Below, one piece after another: positions 40,012 to 46,793 of a stretch of 64,000 nt of DNA. The notes under the pieces were generated by a model. That model made no database searches and was not told where the DNA came from. It worked only from the letters and a program-made list of their open reading frames with translations. Position numbers and translations under genes: made by a program. The stretch comes from Micromonospora sp. WMMD961 (GTDB taxonomy: Bacteria > Actinomycetota > Actinomycetes > Mycobacteriales > Micromonosporaceae), in assembly GCF_029626145.1 (NCBI RefSeq), contig NZ_JARUBJ010000002.1:5863501-5927500 (forward strand). Reading direction: 5' to 3'. Positions within the stretch are counted from its first letter, which is position 1, and the number at the start of each line of letters is the position of its first letter.

Positions 40012-40355
40012 CAAGCTCATACGACAAGTTCGCCGGGCAGGTGGTGGGGATGCTCCGCGAAGTCACGGAGCAGGGGCACGAGATCCGCAACCGTGCCGCG
40101 ACCCGCGACGGCTGGCGGTACAGGATTGACCTGGTCGGGGTCTGGGGCAACCAGGATCTCGGCTTCGCCCAGCGCCGCGACGAGATCGTGCGCCGGCTGA
40201 AGGCCAGTCAGTGGTACCGCGAAGCCGGCGAGGGTAGCGAGCTTCACCAGGTGGTCGAGGAGCTGGAGGACGCGCAGTCCCCCGACGCCTTCGACGACCC
40301 GTGGGACGTGCTCTACGACTACGCGGACATGGACCGAGTATGGATCGAGCGATGA
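40008..40355 (+). CDS. hypothetical phage protein, paralogue of 40889 gene
   Basis: 115 residues, ATGA overlap. Shares KASxWY..xGEGSxLH, ELEDAQ and DxDRVWIxx with the 84-residue product at 40889. Paralogue pair within 900 bp. Unknown function. Confidence 0.75.
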   Translation: MTSSYDKFAGQVVGMLREVTEQGHEIRNRAATRDGWRYRIDLVGVWGNQDLGFAQRRDEIVRRLKASQWYREAGEGSELHQVVEELEDAQSPDAFDDPWDVLYDYADMDRVWIER

Positions 40356-40783
40356 CCGAGGGCCAGGTGATCGAGACCGAACACGGCGCGGCGCTGGTGC
40401 TCTACGACCAGTTCGGCGACCCGACCAACTCGGGATGGTTCCTGCGGTACAGCAACGGCCAGCAGGCCAACCTGGACGAGATCCTGTCGACCACCGACCC
40501 GACCGACGAAGAGGGCGCAGTCGACGAGGCCAAGGCGTTCCTGGCCCGGGAGGGCATCCGTGTTATCGAGCCCGAACCGAAGGCCGGCGAGCTGCTGCAC
40601 ACCTTCGAGTGGTCCGTGGAGTCCAGGCAGCCGGGCGGCCCCTGGCAGAGCTACGGCTTCGATCGAGGCGGAACGGTCACCAGGGATGCGGCCAAGGCAG
40701 AGCGCGCCGTCGCCGCACTGAAGGAGCAGGGCTACCAGGTGCGGATGATCGAGCGCGAGACGATCGTCCGGGCGCTGGTGTAG
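40352..40783 (+). CDS. hypothetical phage protein
   Basis: 143 residues, ATG overlapping the TGA of the preceding gene. Contains HGAALVLYDQFGDPTNSGW and a C-terminal RDAAKAERAVAALKEQGYQV. Followed by a terminator and a new promoter. Confidence 0.75.
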   Translation: MTEGQVIETEHGAALVLYDQFGDPTNSGWFLRYSNGQQANLDEILSTTDPTDEEGAVDEAKAFLAREGIRVIEPEPKAGELLHTFEWSVESRQPGGPWQSYGFDRGGTVTRDAAKAERAVAALKEQGYQVRMIERETIVRALV

Positions 40784-40805
40784 GAAGCGAGCGGTAGTAG
40801 GGAGC

Positions 40806-40831
40806 GGGGTCCGGCGATTCGGCCGGGCCCC
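40806..40831. terminator. terminator ending the cassette operon
   Basis: GGGGTCCGGC-GATTCG-GCCGGGCCCC hairpin, 23 bp after the stop at 40783. Confidence 0.75.
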
Positions 40832-40835
40832 TCCC

Positions 40836-40865
40836 TTGACATCGATACTGCAAGGCTGACATAGT
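40836..40865 (+). promoter_or_regulatory. promoter with operator-like element in the spacer
   Basis: TTGACA (40836-40841), then an exact 18-bp element GATACTGCAAGGCTGACA (40844-40861), then CATAGT (40860-40865) at 18-bp spacing. The clearest case in the window of the element sitting between -35 and -10. Confidence 0.65.
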
Positions 40866-40888
40866 GATCAACGAACGAGGAGCACGAC

Positions 40889-41143
40889 ATGCCGGTTTGG
40901 CTGGACGAGATCAATTTGACGCACGCGCCCGAGATCGTGGACGGCGACTTCGGGCCCCGCCGGAACGCCTTCGTAGAGGCGATCAAGGCGAGCGAGTGGT
41001 ACGAGATCCACGGCGAGGGCAGCACGCTTCACTGGTACGTCCGCGAGATCGAGGACGCGCAGGTCATCAGCGACTTCGCTCTCTACATGGAGGGCGTCTA
41101 CAACGTCGCCGACGAAGACCGGGTCTGGATCAAGACGCTCTGA
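40889..41143 (+). CDS. hypothetical phage protein, paralogue of 40008 gene
   Basis: 84 residues, ATG after GAGGAG. Shares KASEWYEIHGEGSTLHWYV and ADEDRVWIKTL-type ends with the 40008 product but has a shorter N-terminus. Transcribed from its own promoter at 40836. Confidence 0.75.
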   Translation: MPVWLDEINLTHAPEIVDGDFGPRRNAFVEAIKASEWYEIHGEGSTLHWYVREIEDAQVISDFALYMEGVYNVADEDRVWIKTL

Positions 41144-41144
41144 T

Positions 41145-41230
41145 GCCGAAACGCCCTCCGGGGCGTCCGAGGGGGTGGCATCCCCTCGCTGAAGATGGCT
41201 GCCAAGATCCAATACTGGAAGGCTGACACG
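41145..41230 (+). repeat. start-associated hairpin cassette, copy 11
   Basis: Hairpin 1 ACGCCC-TCCG-GGGCGT, hairpin 2 GAGGGG-GTGGCAT-CCCCTC, GAAGATGGCTGCC, a 7-nt insert, then AATACTGGAAGGCTGACA (41211-41228), intermediate between the operator element and the type A end. Confidence 0.85.
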
Positions 41231-41842
41231 ATGGCTAAACCGAGCGCCGCACAGAAGCGCGAGCTGCTGGACGCGATCAGCATGGGCGGCATCATCCGGC
41301 CCAACGTTCACCCCCGCACGCTGGCCGTGATGGAGCGGGAGGGCTGGGTCGAGGAGCGCGCGACCAGCGGCTTCTACAAGCACGCGATGTTCGTGACCCT
41401 CGCCGGCCGCGAGGCCGTGGGCATGCTGCCCGAGGGCGACAAGCCCGAGGTGACCCCCGCTGGCGAAGTGATCGTCTACCGCATCGAGGACCGGGACGGA
41501 CGCGGGCCCTACAACAACTACCCGATGGACTTCAAGCGGAACAAGATCATCCGCGAGCTGTGCAAGATCCACGCTTCGCCGACCACGCACCCCGCCGGGC
41601 AACTGGACGGGATCACCTCGGACAACGGCTTCACCGTCGACCACTACTTCGGCTTCATCAACAAGGCGAGCCTGGCCCGCTGGTTCACCGGCTGGGGGGA
41701 GCGCCTGACCGAGGCCGGCTTCTACGTCTCGACCTTCGCCGCCCGCAGCGAGGACATCCTCCACGGCCGCAAGCAGATCGCCTTCGCCAAGGGGCGGGCC
41801 AGATACCTCGGCACCTCCCCCGTCGCCGACTACATCGCCTGA
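41231..41842 (+). CDS. hypothetical phage protein
   Basis: 203 residues. Starts MAKPSAAQKRELLDAISMGG; a winged-helix-like stretch (LAVMEREGWVEERATSGF) is followed by a second domain (MDFKRNKIIRELCKIHASP, WFTGWGERLTEAGFYVST). A regulatory role is possible but unproven. Confidence 0.7.
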   Translation: MAKPSAAQKRELLDAISMGGIIRPNVHPRTLAVMEREGWVEERATSGFYKHAMFVTLAGREAVGMLPEGDKPEVTPAGEVIVYRIEDRDGRGPYNNYPMDFKRNKIIRELCKIHASPTTHPAGQLDGITSDNGFTVDHYFGFINKASLARWFTGWGERLTEAGFYVSTFAARSEDILHGRKQIAFAKGRARYLGTSPVADYIA

Positions 41843-41867
41843 TCAACGCAAGGAGAACCGAAACACC

Positions 41868-42299
41868 ATGAAGCCGCAGTGCGTGGTTACCAACAGCAAG
41901 GGCGAGCAGTGCGTCAACGAGGGCAAGGGGGGTTTGGGCCTCTGCTCGACGCACCTCTACCGGTTCAAGCGGTACAACGACGTCATGGCGGACGTCCCGA
42001 TCCGCAAGTACACCCTGACCAAGCCGCGCAGCGCCGCCCAGTACGACGGGGACACCGAGCTGGACCGGATCTGGGCCCGCGTCCGCAAGACCGAGGAGCA
42101 CTGGATCTGGACCGGGTCCTTCGCCCGAGGCGTGCCGCAGGCGCAGCACGAGGGCTGGAACAAGCCGGTCCGCCGGGTCTTCTGGGAGCTGGCCAACGGT
42201 CCCCTCGCCGAGGGTGAGCGCGTCACCGTCAACTGCGGCGAGGACGCCTGCGTGCGTCTCTCGCACATCGTGGTCAAGCAGCCGGCGGTGATCGCCTGA
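41868..42299 (+). CDS. degenerate HNH-family protein
   Basis: 143 residues. N-terminal zinc knuckle (CVVTNSKGEQC, then CSTH). The rest follows the phage HNH (HNH_3-like) plan: HWIWTGSFARGVPQ, RRVFWELANGPLAEGERV, CGEDACVRLSHIV. The normal D-H before the Cys pair is replaced by T-V-N, so the catalytic His appears lost; it may only bind DNA. Confidence 0.65.
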   Translation: MKPQCVVTNSKGEQCVNEGKGGLGLCSTHLYRFKRYNDVMADVPIRKYTLTKPRSAAQYDGDTELDRIWARVRKTEEHWIWTGSFARGVPQAQHEGWNKPVRRVFWELANGPLAEGERVTVNCGEDACVRLSHIVVKQPAVIA

Positions 42300-42859
42300 T
42301 GGCCCGTCCGCTGGTTGGCTTGCTCGGCCGCAGTCGGGCCGGCAAGGACACCGTTGGTGCACGGCTCGTCGAGCGACACGGCTACGTCCGGTACGCCTTC
42401 GGCGACAACGTCCGCAGGCTAGCCCTGGCGATCGATCCGCTGGTGGATGTCTCGTTCGATGGGGAACGGCTGGGCGAGCTGGTCAACGCCTGCGGCTGGG
42501 AGAGCGCGAAGCAGTTCCCCGAGGTGCGTCGCTTCCTCCAGCGCCTCGCCACGGAGGCGGTCCGCGAGATCGACCCGTACTTCTGGATTCGGCCCGTCAT
42601 GGACGACGTCGAGGCCGACATCCGCGGTGTCGTCATCACCGACGTCCGGTTCCACAACGAGGCCGAGGCGATCCGGCGCGCTGGCGGTCTGCTGGTGCGA
42701 GTGATCCGCCCCGACCTTCCCCCGGACCCGCACGTCAGCGAGAACGAGTTGCTGGACCGGGCTACCGACTACGAGATCCGCAACGATGCGGGTCTCGACT
42801 TCCTGACCGGCCAGACGGACTGGCTGGCGGGACTGATCAGCAGGAGGTTCGGCAAGTGA
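42299..42859 (+). CDS. deoxynucleoside monophosphate kinase
   Basis: 186 residues. P-loop GRSRAGKDT at residues 10-18, then RYAFGDNVRRLALAIDPL, WIRPVMDD and VVITDVRFHNEAEAIR, a pattern typical of phage dNMP kinases. Start ATG overlaps the TGA of the preceding gene. Phosphorylates dNMPs, probably including dTMP made by ThyX. Confidence 0.85.
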   Translation: MARPLVGLLGRSRAGKDTVGARLVERHGYVRYAFGDNVRRLALAIDPLVDVSFDGERLGELVNACGWESAKQFPEVRRFLQRLATEAVREIDPYFWIRPVMDDVEADIRGVVITDVRFHNEAEAIRRAGGLLVRVIRPDLPPDPHVSENELLDRATDYEIRNDAGLDFLTGQTDWLAGLISRRFGK

Positions 42860-42936
42860 AGCGAGTTCTTACCCTGGTGGCCGTGGCCACCCTGGCGACC
42901 GCCGGCCTGGTGGCCTGCGCCGACGACTGCGACTGA
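42856..42936 (+). CDS. 26-residue putative lipoprotein
   Basis: Short gene starting at GTG in a GTGA overlap, after AGGAGG (42842-42847). Product VKRVLTLVAVATLATAGLVAC then ADDCD: basic start, hydrophobic core and a lipobox LVAC, leaving a six-residue acidic lipopeptide after processing. Too short for ordinary gene finders; the coupled start and full lipobox support it. Confidence 0.6.
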   Translation: MKRVLTLVAVATLATAGLVACADDCD

Positions 42937-42978
42937 TGCCAGCCTTGCAGTTTCAGGGCTGATACTGTAACGTTGACA
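42937..42978. promoter_or_regulatory. facing pair of operator-like elements
   Basis: Minus-strand GAAACTGCAAGGCTGGCA (42937-42954) and plus-strand GATACTGTAACGTTGACA (42961-42978), six bases apart. They divide the dNMP kinase block from the next gene run; the first overlaps the stop region of the lipoprotein gene. Confidence 0.5.
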
Positions 42979-43014
42979 TCGACGCCGGGACTCCGGCAAG
43001 AGAGGAGGTGCGCG

Positions 43015-43404
43015 GTGGCTCAGATCGCAATCGCCCAGCTCAGCACGTGGGACGAGCTGCACGATCTGCCCGTTGGGTCCATCGTCCGCGACGCCGAGGG
43101 TGACGAGTTCACCAAGGCCAAGGACGGGCGGTTCAAGGGGATCGGCGGACTGGACTTCTCCGCCTTCAGCCTCGCGGTCTTCGCCCCGGTGGCGGTGCTC
43201 AACCCGGAGATCCTGGACCCGAGCCGCTTCCGACAGGGGGACGAGGTCGAGGTGGTGCGGCAGTTCTTCTGGGGCATCCGGCTCGGCGAGCGGGGCGAGG
43301 TCGTCGGCGTGGAGCCGGGCATCAACCGCAAGCTGGTCAGGGTGCGCCTCCACAAGGGCGGGCTGCACTTCTACTTCACGAACTACGAGATCACGCACGT
43401 CTGA
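43015..43404 (+). CDS. hypothetical phage protein
   Basis: 129 residues, GTG after GAGGAGG. Two beta modules: VGSIVRDAEGDEFTKAKDG and FRQGDEVEVVRQFFWGIRLG. Unknown function. Stop overlaps the next operator-like element. Confidence 0.75.
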   Translation: MAQIAIAQLSTWDELHDLPVGSIVRDAEGDEFTKAKDGRFKGIGGLDFSAFSLAVFAPVAVLNPEILDPSRFRQGDEVEVVRQFFWGIRLGERGEVVGVEPGINRKLVRVRLHKGGLHFYFTNYEITHV

Positions 43405-43420
43405 TACTGCAAGGCTGGCA
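43403..43420 (+). promoter_or_regulatory. 18-bp operator-like element
   Basis: GATACTGCAAGGCTGGCA, starting within the TGA of the preceding gene. Confidence 0.5.
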
Positions 43421-43466
43421 GGGCTCGGCGTGGGGCTGGGCCCTGCCAGCGACGAGGAGGTAGCGA

Positions 43467-43886
43467 GTGCGGATCACTCCGCGCAAGGACGAGGTACAGC
43501 GCCTCGTCTCGATCCTGACCAGCGACGACTACGACAACCCGGAGCAGATGGCCAAGGCCCTGCTGAAGGAGTCGGCCGACATCCTCTGGATGCGCGACTG
43601 GTACGCGCTGGGCAGCAAGTTGAGCGAGGACTCCCCGCACTGGCTCCCCTTCGGACCGTTCGCCTCCGAGAGCGAAGCCCTCCAGACCTTCAAGAAGGTC
43701 GGGTTCGGCGGTGCCGCTCGGACGGTGAAGCTCTACAGCCCCGGTCGCCTCCTCGCCTTCAACGAGGGCAAGGACTGGCCGGGCTACTGCAAGACCTGCA
43801 AGCACGACCAGGTCTGGCACCTGCAAGACGGCAGCGCGCGTGGTGGGTGCGTGAGCTGCGAGGACTGCCTCAAGTTCAAGAAGTAA
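43467..43886 (+). CDS. hypothetical zinc-ribbon phage protein
   Basis: 139 residues, GTG after GAGGAGG. The C-terminus has CKTCKHD and CVSCEDC, two C-x-x-C pairs 22 residues apart, likely binding zinc. N-terminal helical part with LLKESADILWMRDWYALG. Confidence 0.75.
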   Translation: MRITPRKDEVQRLVSILTSDDYDNPEQMAKALLKESADILWMRDWYALGSKLSEDSPHWLPFGPFASESEALQTFKKVGFGGAARTVKLYSPGRLLAFNEGKDWPGYCKTCKHDQVWHLQDGSARGGCVSCEDCLKFKK

Positions 43887-43900
43887 GTGGGGGATCAGAG

Positions 43901-44146
43901 ATGGGCAAGACAACGATCGATTGGAGCTGGTGCCCGCAGTGCGGGAAGCGCGGCTTCCATGACGAACACGACGCCGACAAGGCCCTCGGCAGAGCGCAGG
44001 CCAAGCGGGACAGGACGTTCGAGAAGGCCCCGAGCCGGCGCGGCATGGTCCGCGAGAGCCGCGCCTACGAGTGCCCGGACGGCCTGTTCCACCTGACCAG
44101 CGAGAGCAAGCAGACCTTCTACAGGGTGATGGGGGTGGCGGCGTGA
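43901..44146 (+). CDS. small zinc-finger-like protein
   Basis: 81 residues, ATG start. CPQCGKRGFHDEHDAD near the N-terminus and a basic middle (RRGMVRESRAYECPDG). Overlaps thyX by 4 bp. Confidence 0.7.
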   Translation: MGKTTIDWSWCPQCGKRGFHDEHDADKALGRAQAKRDRTFEKAPSRRGMVRESRAYECPDGLFHLTSESKQTFYRVMGVAA

Positions 44147-44853
44147 CCGACGCAGTGACTTACCGGTCGGACGTGACGGTCCGGCTCGACGACTGGATGG
44201 GCGACGACGCCAAGGTGATCCGCATGGCCAAGGCCAGCATCAAGCGGACCGGCGGCGACATGGACTCAGCGGCCCGCGAGGGCTTCATCAACTTCCTGGC
44301 CCGCGAGCGCCACGGAGTGCCGTTCGAGCACGCTTACGGCACCTTCTACATCGAGGCCCCGCTCCGGGTCCTGCGGCAGATGGCCAAGCACCGGCACACC
44401 TCGATCAGCGAGTGGTCCGGGCGGTACTCCGTGCTGGAGCCGGTTTTCTTCCTGGCCGACCGGGACCGGCACCTGGTGCAGGCGGGCAAGCCGGGCGCGT
44501 ACCGGTTCCAGCCGGGCAGCGCCGACCAGTGGTTGACGTACGTCTGGCAGACCACCGCCGCGAGCGAGTACGCCTGGCGGAGCTACCAGGCCATGCTGAA
44601 CGCCGGCATCGCCCGGGAGTTGGCCCGTGACGTGCTCGGGGTGGGCATCTACACCTCGGCATACGTCACGCTCAACGCGCGGGCCATGATGCACTTCCTC
44701 AGCCTCCGCACCAGCGGCCGGGACTACGCGACGCTGACCAGCCACCCGCAGGCGGAGATCGAGCTAGTGGCGGACGGCATCGAGGCGCACCTCGCCGCGA
44801 AGCTGCCGGCCGTACACGCCGCCTTCGAGAAGTACGGGCGGGTGGCCCCGTGA
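44143..44853 (+). CDS. thyX: flavin-dependent thymidylate synthase ThyX
   Basis: 236 residues, GTG start in GTGA overlap. ThyX motif KHRHTSISEWSGRY (RHR-x7-8-S-R-Y form, first Arg replaced by Lys). Also FEHAYGTFYIEAPLRVLRQM and LNARAMMHFLSLRTS. Converts dUMP to dTMP using FAD and methylenetetrahydrofolate. Together with dCMP deaminase and dNMP kinase it completes a phage route to dTTP. Confidence 0.92.
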   Translation: MTDAVTYRSDVTVRLDDWMGDDAKVIRMAKASIKRTGGDMDSAAREGFINFLARERHGVPFEHAYGTFYIEAPLRVLRQMAKHRHTSISEWSGRYSVLEPVFFLADRDRHLVQAGKPGAYRFQPGSADQWLTYVWQTTAASEYAWRSYQAMLNAGIARELARDVLGVGIYTSAYVTLNARAMMHFLSLRTSGRDYATLTSHPQAEIELVADGIEAHLAAKLPAVHAAFEKYGRVAP

Positions 44854-45239
44854 TCCACAACGACCCGTACTACCAGGACCGCTCCTGGGTTGTCGAGGGG
44901 GCGGCCGTGGCCGAGTACAGCAACGGCTACAACGGCAGCGTCGCGCTGACCACCATCGAGCGCCTGACCAAGACCCAGATCGTCCTGGCCAACGGCCGGC
45001 GATACAACCGTGGGTCGCTGCGGCTGGTCGGCAACTACTACGGGGCCGAACTCCTGCCGGCCAAGCACCGCTCGGTGTTGGACGTTCTCGCGCAGACCGC
45101 CTTCCGCAACCTGGCTCAGCGGGTCTGGTCGCTGGACAAGAGCTTCCGGGGCGACCGGGACGCGGCGCTGGCGAACATCCGCCGGATCGAGGAGATGGCG
45201 GCCGAGGCGCGAAACAACATCGAGGAGCTGGCGCAGTGA
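44850..45239 (+). CDS. hypothetical phage protein
   Basis: 129 residues, GTG start overlapping thyX by 4 bp. N-terminal YSNGYNGSVALTTIERLTK and KTQIVLANGRRYNRGSL recall a small beta domain seen in many phage accessory proteins; C-terminus helical. Unknown function. Confidence 0.75.
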   Translation: MIHNDPYYQDRSWVVEGAAVAEYSNGYNGSVALTTIERLTKTQIVLANGRRYNRGSLRLVGNYYGAELLPAKHRSVLDVLAQTAFRNLAQRVWSLDKSFRGDRDAALANIRRIEEMAAEARNNIEELAQ

Positions 45240-45349
45240 TCATCCTCTACGGGGTCTTCCTCGTGGCCATCGGCCTCGTCTTCGACCTGCCGGTCATCGT
45301 TGCCGCCGGCCTGTTCTGGCTGGGCTTCGGCGTTGGGGAGCGGCGCTGA
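45236..45349 (+). CDS. 37-residue membrane peptide
   Basis: GTG start in GTGA overlap. Nearly all hydrophobic (IILYGVFLVAIGLVF, then VIVAAGLFWLGFGVG), ending GERR. One or two short membrane passes. Unknown function. Confidence 0.6.
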   Translation: MIILYGVFLVAIGLVFDLPVIVAAGLFWLGFGVGERR

Positions 45350-45546
45350 TGATCGCCGTCTTCATCGTCAGCCTGCACTGGAACAAGCTCAACCGACGCG
45401 ACGAGGTCCGCGCCTACATCGGCGAGCCCAACCTCAAGGCCGCCTTGCGCGGCATCCGCAGCACGCACACCTACGACCCGCCCGACATCAAGATCGAGCT
45501 GGTCGCGGGCATCCCCATCGACGTTACCGGGAGTTACGAGCAGTGA
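45349..45546 (+). CDS. small hypothetical phage protein
   Basis: 65 residues, ATG overlapping the preceding TGA. IAVFIVSLHWNKLNRRDEV and IKIELVAGIPIDV; single beta-alpha module. Unknown function. Confidence 0.65.
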   Translation: MIAVFIVSLHWNKLNRRDEVRAYIGEPNLKAALRGIRSTHTYDPPDIKIELVAGIPIDVTGSYEQ

Positions 45547-45890
45547 GCACCGAGAGCAACGAGCAGCCGATCTTCCCGCCGCTCGGCGACATCCTGATCG
45601 TCGGATGGCTCAAGGAAGCCGCCGAGTACCCGCAGTTCGGGGAGCGTGACGTCTTCTCCGCGAACGTCGTCTACGCCCTCCAGGGCCGGCGAGCCCGAAA
45701 CATCTACGTCACGGACAAGGCCCTGGCCCACCCGAACATGGATCGGCTGATCCCCGAGCTGGACCGCATCGCCCGCTTCTCCGGCGGCGAGATCCGGCAC
45801 GTCAGCCTCTACTGGGAGGACCAGCAGAAGGCCCTGAGCGATCAGGCCGCCGCGATACTGCAACCTGAACACGTCGAGGTGGCGGCGTGA
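45543..45890 (+). CDS. hypothetical phage protein
   Basis: 115 residues, GTG start in GTGA overlap. LGDILIVGWLKEAAEYPQF and RHVSLYWEDQQKAL. Its last codons contain an operator-like element (45854), so binding there would act inside the gene. Confidence 0.7.
   Translation: MSTESNEQPIFPPLGDILIVGWLKEAAEYPQFGERDVFSANVVYALQGRRARNIYVTDKALAHPNMDRLIPELDRIARFSGGEIRHVSLYWEDQQKALSDQAAAILQPEHVEVAA
45854..45871 (+). promoter_or_regulatory. 18-bp operator-like element within coding sequence
   Basis: GATACTGCAACCTGAACA, same variant as the repressor-region copies (9463, 9488); lies in the 3' end of the gene ending at 45890. Confidence 0.5.
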
Positions 45891-46396
45891 GCGGCGAGAC
45901 GGTCTTGAAGGACATCCTCGGCCAAGTCATCGAGCCGGGCGACCAGGTCATCTACCCGCAGATGTCCGGGCGGTCGGTGCAGATGGTGTTGGGCAAGCTC
46001 GTCTCCTACAACGGCAAGACGGCGAGCATCGAGCGGGCCCGCGGCTCGCGCTGGGACTCCAGCTACCAGCGCTCCCGGTACCGAGACAAACGGACTGGCA
46101 AGGGCATCGACCCGTACGCCAGCGACAAGCACTGGGAGATCCGGTCCCACTACGTCTTCACCCACAAGGAGACCGGAGAGGTGGTCTCCGAGGAGGAGAT
46201 GGACCGCCGGTACCCCTACGCCATGAACGAGCCGTACTACTCGGCGCGGAACAGGGCCGCCCACGAGGGTCGCAGGCAGCACGAGTCGCGCTACGTCCCT
46301 GGCGTGCTGAAGGACTACGTCGAGGAGTACCGCGACGCGCCGAAGCCCGTGACCATCCAGAACGTCCGCAACATCGTGAAGGTCGTGGCCCAGTGA
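45887..46396 (+). CDS. hypothetical phage protein
   Basis: 169 residues, GTG start. EPGDQVIYPQMSGRSVQMV and KLVSYNGKTASIERARGS look like an SH3-like barrel; C-terminus charged. Unknown function. Confidence 0.7.
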   Translation: MSGETVLKDILGQVIEPGDQVIYPQMSGRSVQMVLGKLVSYNGKTASIERARGSRWDSSYQRSRYRDKRTGKGIDPYASDKHWEIRSHYVFTHKETGEVVSEEEMDRRYPYAMNEPYYSARNRAAHEGRRQHESRYVPGVLKDYVEEYRDAPKPVTIQNVRNIVKVVAQ

Positions 46397-46512
46397 TCGC
46401 CCAGCTCTTGCGCCTGTTGGTCATCGCTACCGCCTACGTCGTCCTCGCCAGCGTGGCGCTGGTAGCCGCCGCTTACTGGGTCCTCTGGCTCGTGGCCAAC
46501 GGATACGCCTGA
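46393..46512 (+). CDS. 39-residue membrane peptide, last gene of right-arm operon
   Basis: GTG start in GTGA overlap. One long hydrophobic helix (LLVIATAYVVLASVALVAAA followed by YWVLWLV). Followed by a terminator. Confidence 0.65.
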   Translation: MIAQLLRLLVIATAYVVLASVALVAAAYWVLWLVANGYA

Positions 46513-46518
46513 CGGAAC

Positions 46519-46561
46519 AGCCCCGAGGCTGGTTCACCGCGAGGTGGCCGGTCTCGGGGCT
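46519..46561. terminator. terminator-like hairpin
   Basis: AGCCCCGAG / CTCGGGGCT stem, 25-nt loop, followed by TCGTCGTCC. It partly separates the last small gene from the operon. Confidence 0.6.
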
Positions 46562-46597
46562 TCGTCGTCCACCCCCAGAGCAAGGAGTTCCGTCGCA

Positions 46598-46750
46598 GTG
46601 CCGTCCGTCCGGGAGAAGACCGAGGATGAGCTTGATCAGGAGTGGATCGAGCGCCAACTCGCCCGCGTGCCTCCGCCCACGTGGGAACAGTGGGCCGCAG
46701 CCAACGCCGCACTCGGCGTCAGGGTCCAACGCCAGCAGCCCAACGCATGA
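46598..46750 (+). CDS. small acidic phage protein
   Basis: 50 residues, GTG after AAGGAG. VPSVREKTEDELDQEWIERQ followed by RVPPPTWEQWAAANAALG. Unknown; adjacent to the recombinase, so a recombination-directionality factor is possible but has no sequence support. Confidence 0.6.
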   Translation: MPSVREKTEDELDQEWIERQLARVPPPTWEQWAAANAALGVRVQRQQPNA

Positions 46751-46751
46751 C

Positions 46752-46780
46752 GAAGCCCCCCAGCATCGCTGGGGGGCTTC
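46752..46780. terminator. strong bidirectional terminator
   Basis: A 13-bp stem GAAGCCCCCCAGC / GCTGGGGGGCTTC with 3-nt loop between converging genes. Confidence 0.95.
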
Positions 46781-46793
46781 TTGCGTTCTGCGG

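Noticed and set aside
34429..41230. CRISPR array
   Set aside because: The repeats are regularly placed but the intervening sequences are complete genes of 250-750 bp, and no cas genes are present.
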